A stretch of 34,399 bases of DNA. It comes from Pseudomonadales bacterium. GTDB lineage: Bacteria; Pseudomonadota; Gammaproteobacteria; Pseudomonadales; JANQMK01. Each line of letters starts with the position of its first letter. Positions within the stretch are counted from its first letter, which is position 1. This document shows positions 10,749 to 19,691 of this stretch, piece after piece. Below the pieces are notes generated by a model that was not told where the DNA came from, ran no database searches, and worked only from the letters and a program-made list of their open reading frames with translations. The position numbers and the translations under genes are program-made. The DNA lies in NCBI GenBank assembly GCA_028280085.1, contig JANQMK010000258.1, positions 1 to 34,399 on the forward strand, written 5' to 3'.

Positions 10749-12161
10749 ATGGATAATGGTGATACCCTACTTGCTAAAGATATTGTTCTGCTTTTGCAAC
10801 GCATTGTGGGCAACAATAACGTTGTCGTCAGTAGTGAAGGGCGTCACCATTATGGCAAGGATTGGAGCACTCGCTATCAAGCCAAGGCTGCAGCGATTGT
10901 ATTTCCTACATCTACCGAACAAGTCAGGGATATAATATTACTTGCTAATCAGCATGGCATAGCACTTGTTCCCTCTGGTGGCCGAACGGGTTTGAGTGCT
11001 GGCGCTGTGGCTACATCAAATGAAGTGGTTGTTTCGTTAGAGAAAATGAATAACATTTTGAGTTTTGAACCTTTCGACCGTCAGCTTTGTTGTCAGACTG
11101 GGGTGATTACCGCAGAGATACAATTTGCCGCACAACAACAAGGATTGATGTATCCCGTCGATTTTGCTGCTTCGGGTTCAAGCCAAATCGGCGGTAATAT
11201 AGCGACCAATGCGGGTGGGATTAAGGTATTGCGCTATGGTATGACGCGAGATTGGGTCGCGGGTATGGCCGTGGTGACAGGCGGTGGTGATGTGCTACGG
11301 CTTGGTCGCGGTTTAATAAAAAATAATGCTGGTTATGATTTAAAGCAACTCTTTATAGGTTCAGAAGGTACCTTGGGTATTATCACTGAGGTTACTTTGT
11401 CACTAGCGGATGCAGCGCCAGATCTCGGCGTTATGGTGCTGGGTATTGAAGAGTTTTCTACCGTCATGCAAGTGTTTCAAATTTATCGAGATAGTTTAAC
11501 ATTGACGGCATTTGAGTATTTTTCTTGTGTAGCGCTAGAAAAGGTTATCTTTCATAAGCAGCTGGCGCGGCCATTTTCGCAACATGCTAATCATTATGTA
11601 CTAATTGAGTTTGAAAAAAACAATGAAGTAGCGGAGACGGCAGCACTAGAATGCTTTGAGACGTGTATGAAAAAAAGCTGGATTATCGATGGCGTGATTA
11701 GTCGCTCTCTCCAGCAGGCGAAAATGCTTTGGCGTTTGCGCGAAGATATTTCAGAAACCATTGCCAATTACACCCCCTATAAAAATGATATCGCTGTAAA
11801 GCCCTCCCAAATACCCAAGTTTGTTGTAGAGCTGGAACAGTTGGTAACTTCCCACTATCCAGATTTTGAAATTGCATGGTTTGGCCATATCGGTGATGGC
11901 AATATGCATTTGAATATATTGAAGCCTGATTCTTTAGATGAAAGGGGGTTTTATCAACATTGCGAGCGGGTAAATGATTGGGTATTTGATTTAGTGCGGT
12001 GTTATGGTGGTAGTATATCAGCAGAGCATGGCGTCGGTTTGTTGAAGAAGAGTTACTTGGCTCGTTATATAGAGCCAGCGGAACTAACTATTATGCAGCA
12101 TATCAAAAAATCACTAGACCCCAATGGTATTATGAATCCAGGTAAAATTTTTGATAGCTAA
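10749..12161 (+). CDS. FAD-binding oxidoreductase of the GlcD / D-lactate / D-2-hydroxyglutarate dehydrogenase family
   Basis: 470 aa; FAD-binding PCMH motifs IALVPSGGRTGLSAGAV, GGNIATNAGGIKVLRYGMTRDWVAGM; C-terminal HIGDGNMHLNI and SAEHGVGLLKK...LDPNGIMNPGKIF. Confidence 0.92.
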   Translation: MDNGDTLLAKDIVLLLQRIVGNNNVVVSSEGRHHYGKDWSTRYQAKAAAIVFPTSTEQVRDIILLANQHGIALVPSGGRTGLSAGAVATSNEVVVSLEKMNNILSFEPFDRQLCCQTGVITAEIQFAAQQQGLMYPVDFAASGSSQIGGNIATNAGGIKVLRYGMTRDWVAGMAVVTGGGDVLRLGRGLIKNNAGYDLKQLFIGSEGTLGIITEVTLSLADAAPDLGVMVLGIEEFSTVMQVFQIYRDSLTLTAFEYFSCVALEKVIFHKQLARPFSQHANHYVLIEFEKNNEVAETAALECFETCMKKSWIIDGVISRSLQQAKMLWRLREDISETIANYTPYKNDIAVKPSQIPKFVVELEQLVTSHYPDFEIAWFGHIGDGNMHLNILKPDSLDERGFYQHCERVNDWVFDLVRCYGGSISAEHGVGLLKKSYLARYIEPAELTIMQHIKKSLDPNGIMNPGKIFDS

Positions 12162-12200
12162 TTAATAGCATCTGGTTTTGAATACAAAAGGAGATCTGAG

Positions 12201-12872
12201 GTGCTTGGTAGAAAAGTAAGCCATAATCTGCTCGACGCTTCGAGAGGGAGTTATGATGTCGGTAAAGTTGTTTGTGTGGGGCGAAACTATGTTGGTCACG
12301 CGCAAGAGCTAAACAACCCGGTTCCGGATACACCTATACTTTTTATCAAGCCTACTACTGCTGTAGTTGATATTAAGCATGACATTGTTTTGCCAAAAGA
12401 CAAAGGAATTTGCCATCATGAAGTTGAAATAGCTGTGTTAATTGGGCGAGAGATATCTTGCGTCGATGCCAGCGAGGCGAACGCTGCGATCGCTGGCTTA
12501 GGTGTTGCATTGGACTTAACGCTGCGGGACTTGCAGGATAGTCTAAAGGCAAAAGGACAGCCCTGGGAAGTTGCCAAGGCGTTTGATGGCTCTTGTCCGA
12601 TGTCGGATTTTGTTCTCTATGATAATACTATTGATTTGACGCAGTTGGAAATTAGGCTTGCAGTTAATGGCGTGGTTAAACAAGCTGGCAAGGCAATACA
12701 AATGCTATTCCCTATATTAGAGCTGATAAGTTACATATCAACTATTTTTACCTTGTTGCCTGGAGACGTCGTTTTGACCGGTACACCACAAGGGGTTGGT
12801 GCACTAAGGCAGGGAGATAACATTGAGGTAGAATTGGTGAACCAACTACGGTGTAAAACCAGAATAATATAG
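12201..12872 (+). CDS. Fumarylacetoacetate hydrolase (FAH) family protein
   Basis: GTG start after AAAGGAG; VVCVGRNYVGHAQELNNPVPDTPILFIKPTTAV, HHEVEIAVLIGREI, LTGTPQGVG. Confidence 0.92.
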   Translation: MLGRKVSHNLLDASRGSYDVGKVVCVGRNYVGHAQELNNPVPDTPILFIKPTTAVVDIKHDIVLPKDKGICHHEVEIAVLIGREISCVDASEANAAIAGLGVALDLTLRDLQDSLKAKGQPWEVAKAFDGSCPMSDFVLYDNTIDLTQLEIRLAVNGVVKQAGKAIQMLFPILELISYISTIFTLLPGDVVLTGTPQGVGALRQGDNIEVELVNQLRCKTRII

Positions 12873-12973
12873 TCATCTCTGGCTGGTGTTGCTAACTTCT
12901 CTGTGATTTGTATTCCCTGCCTGTAACTCTTTGTCTTGCAATAGATAGAGTTACCATTACAAACCTATCGTTG

Positions 12974-12997
12974 GCGTTTTCACTAGTGAAATAACGC
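12974..12997. other. Imperfect inverted repeat, possible transcript-end hairpin after FAH gene
   Basis: GCGTT-TTCACTAGTGAA-AT-AACGC; contains perfect 12-bp palindrome TTCACTAGTGAA followed shortly by CTTTTACTGTT. Confidence 0.35.
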
Positions 12998-13081
12998 TAC
13001 TTTTACTGTTATGGGGATGATTTTTTATATTTCAAGTCCTTAAAAAAATAAATATCCAGTCATATATTTTAGTTGTCAGGC

Positions 13082-13110
13082 ATTGAAAATTGCTCTCGCT
13101 GTCAACATAT
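13082..13110 (+). promoter_or_regulatory. Candidate sigma-32 (heat-shock) promoter for hsp20
   Basis: ATTGAAA (13082-13088) - 14 nt - CAACATAT (13103-13110), compared with consensus CTTGAAA-N11-16-CCCCATNT. Confidence 0.4.
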
Positions 13111-13172
13111 ATAAAACATGTCACTGTATACGCTTCACAGTAAGGTAACAGATCATGACACTAGCCCATATT

Positions 13173-13228
13173 GAATAATCCGATGGATTGTTTAGGGATT
13201 TTAATTATCGCTTAATGAAATGAGGATA
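13173..13228 (+). ncRNA. ROSE-like 5'-UTR RNA thermometer
   Basis: SD-proximal hairpin: AUC-G-CUUA (13207-13214) pairs with UGAGGAU (13221-13227), 6-nt loop AUGAAA, one bulged G (13210); contains the UYGCU signature (UCGCU, 13208-13212) opposite AGGA. Upstream hairpin AAUCC-GAU-GGAUU (13177-13189). Confidence 0.7.
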
Positions 13229-13686
13229 TGATGATGAGAACTTTAGACTTTAGCCCCCTTTTCCGTTCTGCTGTTGGATTTGATCGAATGGCTGATTTGC
13301 TTGACAATGCCGCACGCGTGGAACAAAGTAAGCCGAGTTACCCACCTTACAATATTGAATTGCTGGGAGAAAATAATTACCGGATAACAATGGCTGTTGC
13401 AGGTTTTGCTGAATCTGATATTGATATTACCAGTGAGCAAGGTAAGTTAATAGTTGTTGGTCGTAAAGCAAAAGATGATGCTACCAAATTTTTACATAAA
13501 GGTATTGCTTCGAGAGAATTTGAGCGAAGTTTTCAGTTAGCTGACCACGTTAATGTGACCGATGCCAAACTCGAAAACGGATTGCTCCATATTGTGCTAG
13601 TGCGGGAAATCCCTGAAGCAATGAAACCGAAAAAAATTGCAATTAGTAATGGCAGTGCTAATACATCTGTTGCTGATGCTGCATAA
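13228..13686 (+). CDS. Small heat-shock protein, Hsp20/IbpA family
   Basis: 152 aa; NIELLGENNYRITMAVAGFAESDIDITSEQGKLIVVGRK...GIASREFERSFQLADHVNVTDAKLENGLLHIVLVREIPE. Three consecutive ATGs (13228, 13231, 13234); SD spacing favours 13231/13234. Confidence 0.95.
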   Translation: MMMRTLDFSPLFRSAVGFDRMADLLDNAARVEQSKPSYPPYNIELLGENNYRITMAVAGFAESDIDITSEQGKLIVVGRKAKDDATKFLHKGIASREFERSFQLADHVNVTDAKLENGLLHIVLVREIPEAMKPKKIAISNGSANTSVADAA

Positions 13687-13750
13687 TATGTCTTTTTATG
13701 TAATCGGTCTGATGTAAATATGTAAATTCTGTAGATGATAGTAACTTAAG

Positions 13751-13781
13751 AAACCAAGAGGAAATTTTAGCCTCTTGGTTT
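13751..13781 (+). terminator. Rho-independent terminator of hsp20
   Basis: Perfect 11-bp stem AAACCAAGAGG / CCTCTTGGTTT with 9-nt loop, then TTAT. Confidence 0.75.
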
Positions 13782-14022
13782 TATCGCGCCTACCTAATAA
13801 TGCTGGTCTCGATTATTGTGCGCAACACAATATCCGCTCGCTCTATGCCCATAAGATGATATAAATAAATTGTCCTAAAATCCTAAGTTAAGACCACTAT
13901 GGTTTAAGTGGATGCCTTTCAGCGAAAAATAAAGAACTCGTTATAACTTTAGTTAGATTACTTGGTTAGGATATACCGAATTAACAGAGATATTGGCCAA
14001 TTAGTTAAAGAGGAAAACTGAA

Positions 14023-15090
14023 ATGCCTAAACGATTTTTAATGATATTAACCATTGTTTCAACACTCTTGCTGGCAGCTTGTGAGCAACCATGGCAGGAG
14101 GTAACGGTAGAAGTTCTTGGTTTAAATGGGGAGTTAACATATAAACATAGCTTTCGATCTAGTGGAACACACACCGCGACTGAAGATGGCATTTTTACCA
14201 TTCTTATCAATTATACGGACTCTTTTGTTAGACCCGATGAAACTATAGGTCTACCAGGACTTAGCCCTTTATCATTTTCTGGCTATATTGAAGTATTATC
14301 TCAACCTGATCAGCAGTCATGTTTGGGAAGCTACTTTAAGCCATCTGAAATATTTGCTTCTGAAGAGTTACCTGTTAATTTTAGTGTAGAGTCTGATTAC
14401 GGCGTATATTGTGTCGATGATATGATTCCTAATCTTGCTGTAACAGACAATAACTTAGCTGCGCTTATTCAGCTAATAGCAACACGAGAAAATTGGACAG
14501 CGGCTTCAGATGTTACCTATATACGCGGAACTTTATCTATTAAGTCTTTGGATGGGTTGGAAGAATTGCCCTCGCTGAGACGCCTTGATTTATTTTCACC
14601 GGGTCTTGAAGGCGCTGATATAAGTCGGTTAACGGAGTTAACAGAGTTAACGGATTTATCTATTTCATACCAAATCTTTCTTCAACCTGTAGACTTATCG
14701 AGAACTACAAAGTTGGAAAATCTTGTCCTGAGTTCTACCAACATAGATATTATTGATCTTTCCCATAATAGCAGGTTGGTCTCTTTGCAAATGGACGATA
14801 ACCAGCTGCCTAATATCGACATATCAAATAATACTTTACTGACCGAATTAAATCTTCGCGATAATAAGTTATCCACAATTGATGTTTCGCAGAATGTGAA
14901 CCTACAGAACATTAACTTATCTTTTAATAACCTAACGGACATCAGCTCTCTGCTAGCTCTGCCCAATGTGCAAATGGCCGATCTTGATGGCGATGAGATT
15001 AAGAACAGTCAGATTCCCTGTGCGCAGCTTGATGCGTTGGCGGCAAGAATTGGTAGTGGTTTGATACGTCCGCCGTTTTGTATCGAGTAG
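14023..15090 (+). CDS. Leucine-rich-repeat lipoprotein (copy 1 of tandem pair)
   Basis: Signal peptide and lipobox MPKRFLMILTIVSTLLLAAC; 21-residue LRRs such as LTELNLRDNKLSTIDVSQNVN. Confidence 0.85.
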   Translation: MPKRFLMILTIVSTLLLAACEQPWQEVTVEVLGLNGELTYKHSFRSSGTHTATEDGIFTILINYTDSFVRPDETIGLPGLSPLSFSGYIEVLSQPDQQSCLGSYFKPSEIFASEELPVNFSVESDYGVYCVDDMIPNLAVTDNNLAALIQLIATRENWTAASDVTYIRGTLSIKSLDGLEELPSLRRLDLFSPGLEGADISRLTELTELTDLSISYQIFLQPVDLSRTTKLENLVLSSTNIDIIDLSHNSRLVSLQMDDNQLPNIDISNNTLLTELNLRDNKLSTIDVSQNVNLQNINLSFNNLTDISSLLALPNVQMADLDGDEIKNSQIPCAQLDALAARIGSGLIRPPFCIE

Positions 15091-15166
15091 CTTTTTATGG
15101 GTTGCTCGGTTAGGGTGTGCTGAGTTAACGACGATATTGGCTAGCTATTCAGTGAGGAGAGCTGAC

Positions 15167-16291
15167 ATGCTAAAACAATTTTTAGTAGTATTAACCGTTG
15201 TTTCAATAGTTTTGCTATCAGCTTGTGAGCAATCAATACAGAAGATGACCGTAAAAGTTTTCGGTTTAAATGGACAGCTAATATTTAAACATAGCGACCC
15301 GGTTAATAGTAGAACATACACGGTTACCGAAGATGGCTATGTTCCTATTAATGTCGACACTTCTTTTTTTAGACCTGGTGTAAACGTAGTTTTATCAGGA
15401 CTTAGTCCCGCCTCATTTTTCGGTCATATTGAAGTATTGTCTCAACCCGACCAACAAGCATGTTTGGGTAGCTATATAAGTGTTATAGAACAGCTTGGCT
15501 GGGTGCCGGTGCCACCTGGTAGTATTGGTGGTGGTGAGTCTGACTTCCAGGTGTATTGCGTTGATAATATGATTCTTGATCTTGCTATTGAGGACAATAA
15601 TTTAGCGGCTTTGATTCAGCTAATAGCTATACGAGAAGGCTGGACGGAGGTTGCCGATATTACTTTTATACGCGGTGGTGTGCGGATTAAGTCATTGGCT
15701 GGATTAGAAGAATTGCCCTCGCTGAGAAGCCTTGATTTATTTTCACCTGGCCTTCAAGGTACTGATGTAAGTCGGCTAACAGAGTTAACGGGTTTATCTA
15801 TTTGGTATCAATTTTTTATTAAAGGTTTAGACTTGTCGAAAAATTCACAATTAGAAAATCTAGATCTGATCTCTACAAACCTAGAGGCTCTTGATCTTTC
15901 CCATAACAGGAAGTTAATCTCTTTGCGGATTGATGATAGCCGACTATCCAATATCGACGTGTCTAATAATACTTTATTGACAGAATTGCTTATTACTAAA
16001 AGCCAATTATCGACCATTGATCTTTCCCATAATACACTGTTGACTGAGTTAGATATTAGCTATAACCGCTTATCCACAATTGATGTTTCGCAAAATGTGA
16101 ACCTGCAGAACATTGACTTATCTTTTAATAATCTAACCGACATAAGCTCTCTGCTAGCTCTGCCAAATGTGCAAACGGTTGATCTCGATGGCGATGAATC
16201 GAAGAACAGCCAGATTCCCTGTACGCAGCTTGATGCGTTGGCAGCAAAAATCGGTGATGGCTTAATACGTCCGCCGCTTTGCGTAGAATAA
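15167..16291 (+). CDS. Leucine-rich-repeat lipoprotein (copy 2 of tandem pair; start moved from 15137 to ATG 15167)
   Basis: MLKQFLVVLTVVSIVLLSAC lipobox; closely related to copy 1 over full length, with one additional 21-aa LRR. Confidence 0.85.
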   Translation: MLKQFLVVLTVVSIVLLSACEQSIQKMTVKVFGLNGQLIFKHSDPVNSRTYTVTEDGYVPINVDTSFFRPGVNVVLSGLSPASFFGHIEVLSQPDQQACLGSYISVIEQLGWVPVPPGSIGGGESDFQVYCVDNMILDLAIEDNNLAALIQLIAIREGWTEVADITFIRGGVRIKSLAGLEELPSLRSLDLFSPGLQGTDVSRLTELTGLSIWYQFFIKGLDLSKNSQLENLDLISTNLEALDLSHNRKLISLRIDDSRLSNIDVSNNTLLTELLITKSQLSTIDLSHNTLLTELDISYNRLSTIDVSQNVNLQNIDLSFNNLTDISSLLALPNVQTVDLDGDESKNSQIPCTQLDALAAKIGDGLIRPPLCVE

Positions 16292-16350
16292 TTTACGCAG
16301 GCGTTAACTGAAGTAATGAATCATTTGGCAGATAGTAGAACGGCATTGCC

Positions 16351-17025
16351 TTATTTAGCGGTCATTGTCTTGACGCCGCTCGGTGTACCCAGCATTAGGC
16401 GATCGGCCGGTTTGGCTGCGAAGAGGCCATTGCAAACTACGCCAACAATCTGATTAATTTGATTTTCTGTCGTGATAGGGTCGTCAATTTGAAAATTAAA
16501 TATATCAAGGATAATATTACCGTTATCGGTCACCACGCCTTCTCGATAAACCGGGTCGCCACCTAACTTAACCAACTGGCGAGCTACATGGCTTCTAGCC
16601 ATCGGGATAACTTCAACAGGTAGTGGGAATTCACCCAAGATCTCAACGAGCTTGCTGTCGTCAGCAATGCAGACAAATTCGTTAGCGACGGCGGTAATGA
16701 TCTTCTCTCGCGTTAGTGCAGCGCCACCGCCTTTAATCAGGTGTAATTGATGGTTCGATTGATCGGCGCCGTCAACGTAGATGGTAACTTCATCGACAGT
16801 GTTGAGGTCATAAACGGGAATACCATGGCTTTTTAGTCGTTCTGCGCTTGCAGTTGAGCTGGCCACAGTGCCGTAGACCTGACCTTTTATACCGGCGAGG
16901 GCATCAATAAAACAATTGGTGGTAGAGCCTGTGCCTATTCCTATGATGCTTTTTTCGTCAATTTTGGCTTTAACATAGTCTAGCGCTGCGTCGGCAACGG
17001 CCTGTTTTAATGCTTGTTGATTCAT
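16351..17025 (-). CDS. rpiA: Ribose-5-phosphate isomerase A
   Basis: 224 aa; [44 protein letters not shown]. Confidence 0.97.
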   Translation of the reverse strand: MNQQALKQAVADAALDYVKAKIDEKSIIGIGTGSTTNCFIDALAGIKGQVYGTVASSTASAERLKSHGIPVYDLNTVDEVTIYVDGADQSNHQLHLIKGGGAALTREKIITAVANEFVCIADDSKLVEILGEFPLPVEVIPMARSHVARQLVKLGGDPVYREGVVTDNGNIILDIFNFQIDDPITTENQINQIVGVVCNGLFAAKPADRLMLGTPSGVKTMTAK

Positions 17026-17216
17026 AAATTTACCAATTCTGTCGTGGTCTACCGCTGCGGACGCATCGATTAATTATTTAGGGCTTTTCTAGCGTTTTAG
17101 ACTCATCTGATCAGGCGTTTATTTATCCGTGAGTAAATTTTAGCTTTTACTAGGGACTGAGTGTTGTTATCTTACGCTCCTCAACTGAGTGATGTCCAAC
17201 AAGATTTAGATAATTT

Positions 17217-18731
17217 ATGATCAATACTACCATAAAAAAAATACTAGCGGCCCAGATCTATGATTTAGTGGTTGAAACACCCTTGGATACAGCGCCGATT
17301 TTGTCACACCGTTTGAACAATTCTATCTTGATTAAGCGCGAAGACTTGCAACCGGTATTTTCATTTAAACTACGTGGTGCTTACGCCAAAATGTTGCAAC
17401 TCACTGAGAGTGAAAAGAGTAAAGGCGTTATTGCTGCCTCTGCCGGCAATCATGCCCAGGGGGTTGCCTATGTTGCGCAAAAGATGGGGATTAAGGCTAC
17501 GATTGTTATGCCGGGCATTACTCAAGGTATTAAAGTTGATGCCGTAAAGTATTATGGTGCTGAAGTGCTACTACATGGCGACAATTTTGATGCTGCCGCC
17601 GAATACGCCCAACAGCTCGTTAAAGAGCAAGGATTGGTTTTTGTTCATCCTTATGACGATATTGATGTTATTGCTGGGCAGGGGACTGTGGGCCTAGAAA
17701 TTCTGCGTCAGGCGACTGGTTCTATCGATGCCATCTTTGTACCGGTTGGCGGTGGAGGTCTTATTGCCGGCGTTTCTGCTTACACCAAGTATTTGCGGCC
17801 AGAAATAAAAATTATTGGGGTTGAACCTGATGATGCCGCCTGCTGTTACGCCGCGTTGCAGGCTGGACAACCTGTTAAACTAGAAGATGTAGGGATCTTT
17901 GTCGATGGAGCTGCAGTAGCACTGCTGGGCAAAATGCCTTTCGAAATTATTAAAACTTCCGTCGACGATATTGTCCGGGTGTCGAGTGATGAAATATGTG
18001 CTGCCATAAAGGATATCTTCGATGATACCCGTTCTATCGCAGAGCCCGCTGGCGCTTTGGCATTAGCAGGGCTGAAAAAATATGTGGAAGAAAACGCAAT
18101 AGTAGATAATACGTTGGTGGCAATCGACAGTGGGGCAAACACGAACTTTGATCGGCTGCGCTATATTTCAGAGCGCGCTGAGCTCGGTGAAAAAAGAGAG
18201 ATTATATTGGCGGTCACGATTCCAGAGCAGGCGGGCAGCTTTAAAACTTTTTGTAAAGTGTTAGGGCGCAAGAGTATCACAGAGTTTAATTATCGTTATG
18301 ATGACGCAGACAAGGCGCAAATATTTGTTGGTATTAAAATTAGCTTTGGCAACGATGAAGTGGTTGAACTGATCGATTCGCTGCGTAATCAAGGCTATGC
18401 GGTTGAGGATATGACTGATAATGAGATGGCGAAACTGCATATCCGCTATATGGTAGGTGGACGGGCGCCAGCAGTCGATAATGAAATTGTCTATCGATTT
18501 GAATTCCCTGAGCACCCCGGTGCATTGCTTAATTTTTTGAATAAACTCGGCCAGCGCTGGAGTATATCGATGTTTCACTATCGTAATCACGGCGCTGCTT
18601 TTGGCCGCGTATTGGTTGGCCTTGAATTAGGTAAAGATAAGCGTTGTGATGTCGAAAAGTTTATGTCTAGCTTAAACTATCGATTTTGGGAAGAAACTGA
18701 AAATAGTGCTTACCAACTATTTTTAAGTTAA
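17217..18731 (+). CDS. ilvA: Threonine ammonia-lyase, biosynthetic, with C-terminal ACT-like regulatory domains
   Basis: 504 aa; PLP lysine region LIKREDLQPVFSFKLRGAYAKM, GVIAASAGNHAQGVAY, VPVGGGGLIAGVSAY; C-terminal duplicated regulatory domain. Confidence 0.96.
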   Translation: MINTTIKKILAAQIYDLVVETPLDTAPILSHRLNNSILIKREDLQPVFSFKLRGAYAKMLQLTESEKSKGVIAASAGNHAQGVAYVAQKMGIKATIVMPGITQGIKVDAVKYYGAEVLLHGDNFDAAAEYAQQLVKEQGLVFVHPYDDIDVIAGQGTVGLEILRQATGSIDAIFVPVGGGGLIAGVSAYTKYLRPEIKIIGVEPDDAACCYAALQAGQPVKLEDVGIFVDGAAVALLGKMPFEIIKTSVDDIVRVSSDEICAAIKDIFDDTRSIAEPAGALALAGLKKYVEENAIVDNTLVAIDSGANTNFDRLRYISERAELGEKREIILAVTIPEQAGSFKTFCKVLGRKSITEFNYRYDDADKAQIFVGIKISFGNDEVVELIDSLRNQGYAVEDMTDNEMAKLHIRYMVGGRAPAVDNEIVYRFEFPEHPGALLNFLNKLGQRWSISMFHYRNHGAAFGRVLVGLELGKDKRCDVEKFMSSLNYRFWEETENSAYQLFLS

Positions 18732-18936
18732 GGAGCCTCTGAAGTATCTCCTCATTATTCAGAGATGCCTTAATGCGATAGGCCTTTTTTGGATCTGCTT
18801 TTCCCGCACGCTTAGGGCGTATGGCAGTTAGTTTTGGTGGCAGAAGTTAGCGCAATACTGGTACTACGGCCATATTTGCTGCACTCGTCGACAAGTGTTT
18901 ATTCGTTCTAATTATAAAACTACTGTTGACAGTGTC

Positions 18937-19521
18937 TTATCGTATAAGCCGAAAGGTGTTGTCGGTCGCAATCGCATCTAAATGTACATCCCATTGGTTT
19001 GAATGTAGTGACTTAACTTCTTGGCAACTGTGGGCGACACCTATCAGTATTGGGCGGGTATTGGAATTTTTTTTGAAGGCAAATGCCCTATCATAAAAAC
19101 CGCCACCCATACCTAACCTATGGCCTTGAATATCAAAGGCGACCAGTGGCATTAACGCTAAATCCAACTGCCAGCGTGGGTTGAGACATGGTTTTTTTAT
19201 TGCTGGCTCCAAGATACCAAAGCGGTTTTTTTTTAACGCCTTACCTTTCTGATACTCGACAAAAGCCATTTTTGTTTTTGGAAAGCCCATTAATACCGGT
19301 AAATAGCAACGCTTATATTGCCGCAAGGCTATGGCGATGAGTATGCCAGGATCGATCTCGCCATCGTTTGGCAAGTAGAATGCGATACGCCTACTGTATA
19401 GAAAAAGTGGTTGAGTTTTTAATACATTGGTGAGCCTGAAAGCTGCTTTTTTTTGCTGGTGCTTGGTGAGGTTACGGCGCGTTCGGCGGATTTGAGCGCG
19501 TATTGTATTTTTATCTTGCAT
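18937..19521 (-). CDS. 5-formyltetrahydrofolate cyclo-ligase
   Basis: IRAQIRRTRRNLTKHQQKKAA, DLALMPLVAFDIQGHRLGMGGGFYDR; located downstream of 6S RNA as in E. coli ygfA/fau. Confidence 0.92.
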   Translation of the reverse strand: MQDKNTIRAQIRRTRRNLTKHQQKKAAFRLTNVLKTQPLFLYSRRIAFYLPNDGEIDPGILIAIALRQYKRCYLPVLMGFPKTKMAFVEYQKGKALKKNRFGILEPAIKKPCLNPRWQLDLALMPLVAFDIQGHRLGMGGGFYDRAFAFKKNSNTRPILIGVAHSCQEVKSLHSNQWDVHLDAIATDNTFRLIR

Positions 19522-19691
19522 ACGAGACTAGGTGATTTTGTTGGCGACAAGAGCTCTGCAAACGGGTGACAATACTCCTGGGCCGTAGCGTTGCAATTAT
19601 GGAACAATAACTTACAACGAGCAATGGACATAACAGCGAGCTACCAACGCGTAGCATGAAGTGCTAACACGTGGTAATTGAAGAAGTAAAA

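Larger units (their letters stand above)
13958..16291. repeat. Tandem duplication unit (upstream region + LRR lipoprotein), two copies
   Basis: Copy 1 upstream ...GGTTAGGATATACCGAATTAACAGAGATATTGGC... (from ~13963) and copy 2 upstream ...GGTTAGGGTGTGCTGAGTTAACGACGATATTGGC... (from ~15107) are homologous, as are the CDSs. Confidence 0.85.

Noticed and set aside
18261-18590. Minus-strand ORFs within ilvA
   Set aside because: Antisense to the C-terminal regulatory domain of ilvA; no independent support.
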